A stretch of DNA of 12,608 bases, taken from positions 1-12,608 of the forward strand of contig JALVEF010000196.1 of NCBI GenBank assembly GCA_027031185.1, read 5' to 3'. The notes beneath the pieces were generated by a model, which ran no database searches, was not told where the DNA came from, and saw only the letters and a program-made list of their open reading frames with translations. This stretch comes from Saprospiraceae bacterium. Lineage in GTDB: Bacteria > Bacteroidota > Bacteroidia > Chitinophagales > Saprospiraceae. Within the stretch, counting starts at the first letter, position 1; every line of letters starts with the position of its first letter. Position numbers and translations under genes: made by a program. Positions 12,551-12,608 of the stretch are shown here, piece after piece.

Positions 12551-12608
12551 GTAACTGTTTAGGTGCTCCTGTTTTTAGGGATAAAATAGGCATTTTTTGT
12601 TCCTGTTG
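12551..12608 (+). mobile_element. Left arm of another GTAAC miniature element, cut by the window edge
   Basis: The sequence starts GTAACTGTTTAGGTGCTCCT and is identical to the left arm of the element at 1012-1174, except for one extra T in the run after GGCA. It reaches the window end at CCTGTTG, just where the central palindrome should begin. The near-identity suggests both copies spread recently. The eight bases before it are CACAACTC. Confidence 0.75.

Overview
This 12.6 kb window looks like the chromosome of a moderately GC-rich member of the Bacteroidota. The lineage evidence is a PorP/SprF-family outer-membrane protein, a DUF4293 protein, a short-chain (SDR-type) L-threonine dehydrogenase, an OmpA protein with a Bacteroidota-style N-terminal beta domain, a LytS-type kinase, and several promoter-like TAnnTTTG boxes. 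A Saprospiria-like origin is a guess only. No rRNA, tRNA, CRISPR array, phage gene or transposase is visible.

Layout. (1) 3-842, +: 3' part of a PorP/SprF-family gene. (2) 843-1194: a repeat-filled spacer holding two solitary repeat arms and one complete 163-bp element. (3) 1195-2965, +: rocD (ornithine aminotransferase) and a YfcE-type phosphoesterase, probably an operon. (4) 2966-3417: a convergent spacer with another arm, a compact 78-bp element and a stem-loop. (5) 3418-7088, -: reading from high to low coordinates, a DMT-family transporter, an SDR-type threonine dehydrogenase and an M1 aminopeptidase; the last two each have their own promoter-like box. (6) 7172-10109, +: a tightly packed run of DUF4293 membrane protein, PAP2 phosphatase, ZIP-type metal transporter and NnrS. 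(7) 10308-12368, -: an OmpA-family protein and, downstream of it, a LytS-type sensor kinase with no response regulator beside it. (8) 12369-12608: a leader or spacer with overlapping palindromes and the left arm of another repeat copy cut by the window edge.

The genes are largely housekeeping: amino-acid catabolism (RocD, TDH, M1 peptidase), envelope structure (PorP/SprF, OmpA, PAP2), transport (EamA, ZIP) and sensing (LytS, NnrS).

The most striking feature is a family of small non-coding palindromic elements found only between genes. The copy at 1012-1174 has perfect 14-bp terminal inverted repeats beginning GTAAC and is flanked by an exact 8-bp direct repeat (CAAATACA). That is the signature of a transposed miniature element (MITE), and the 8-bp duplication plus GTAA ends fit mobilisation by an IS66-family transposase. 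It sits between a promoter-like box and the rocD start codon, so it may place a long hairpin in the rocD 5' UTR. A second notable feature is a switch in strand composition: the + strand is C-rich through most of the window but G-rich across about 7150-10110.
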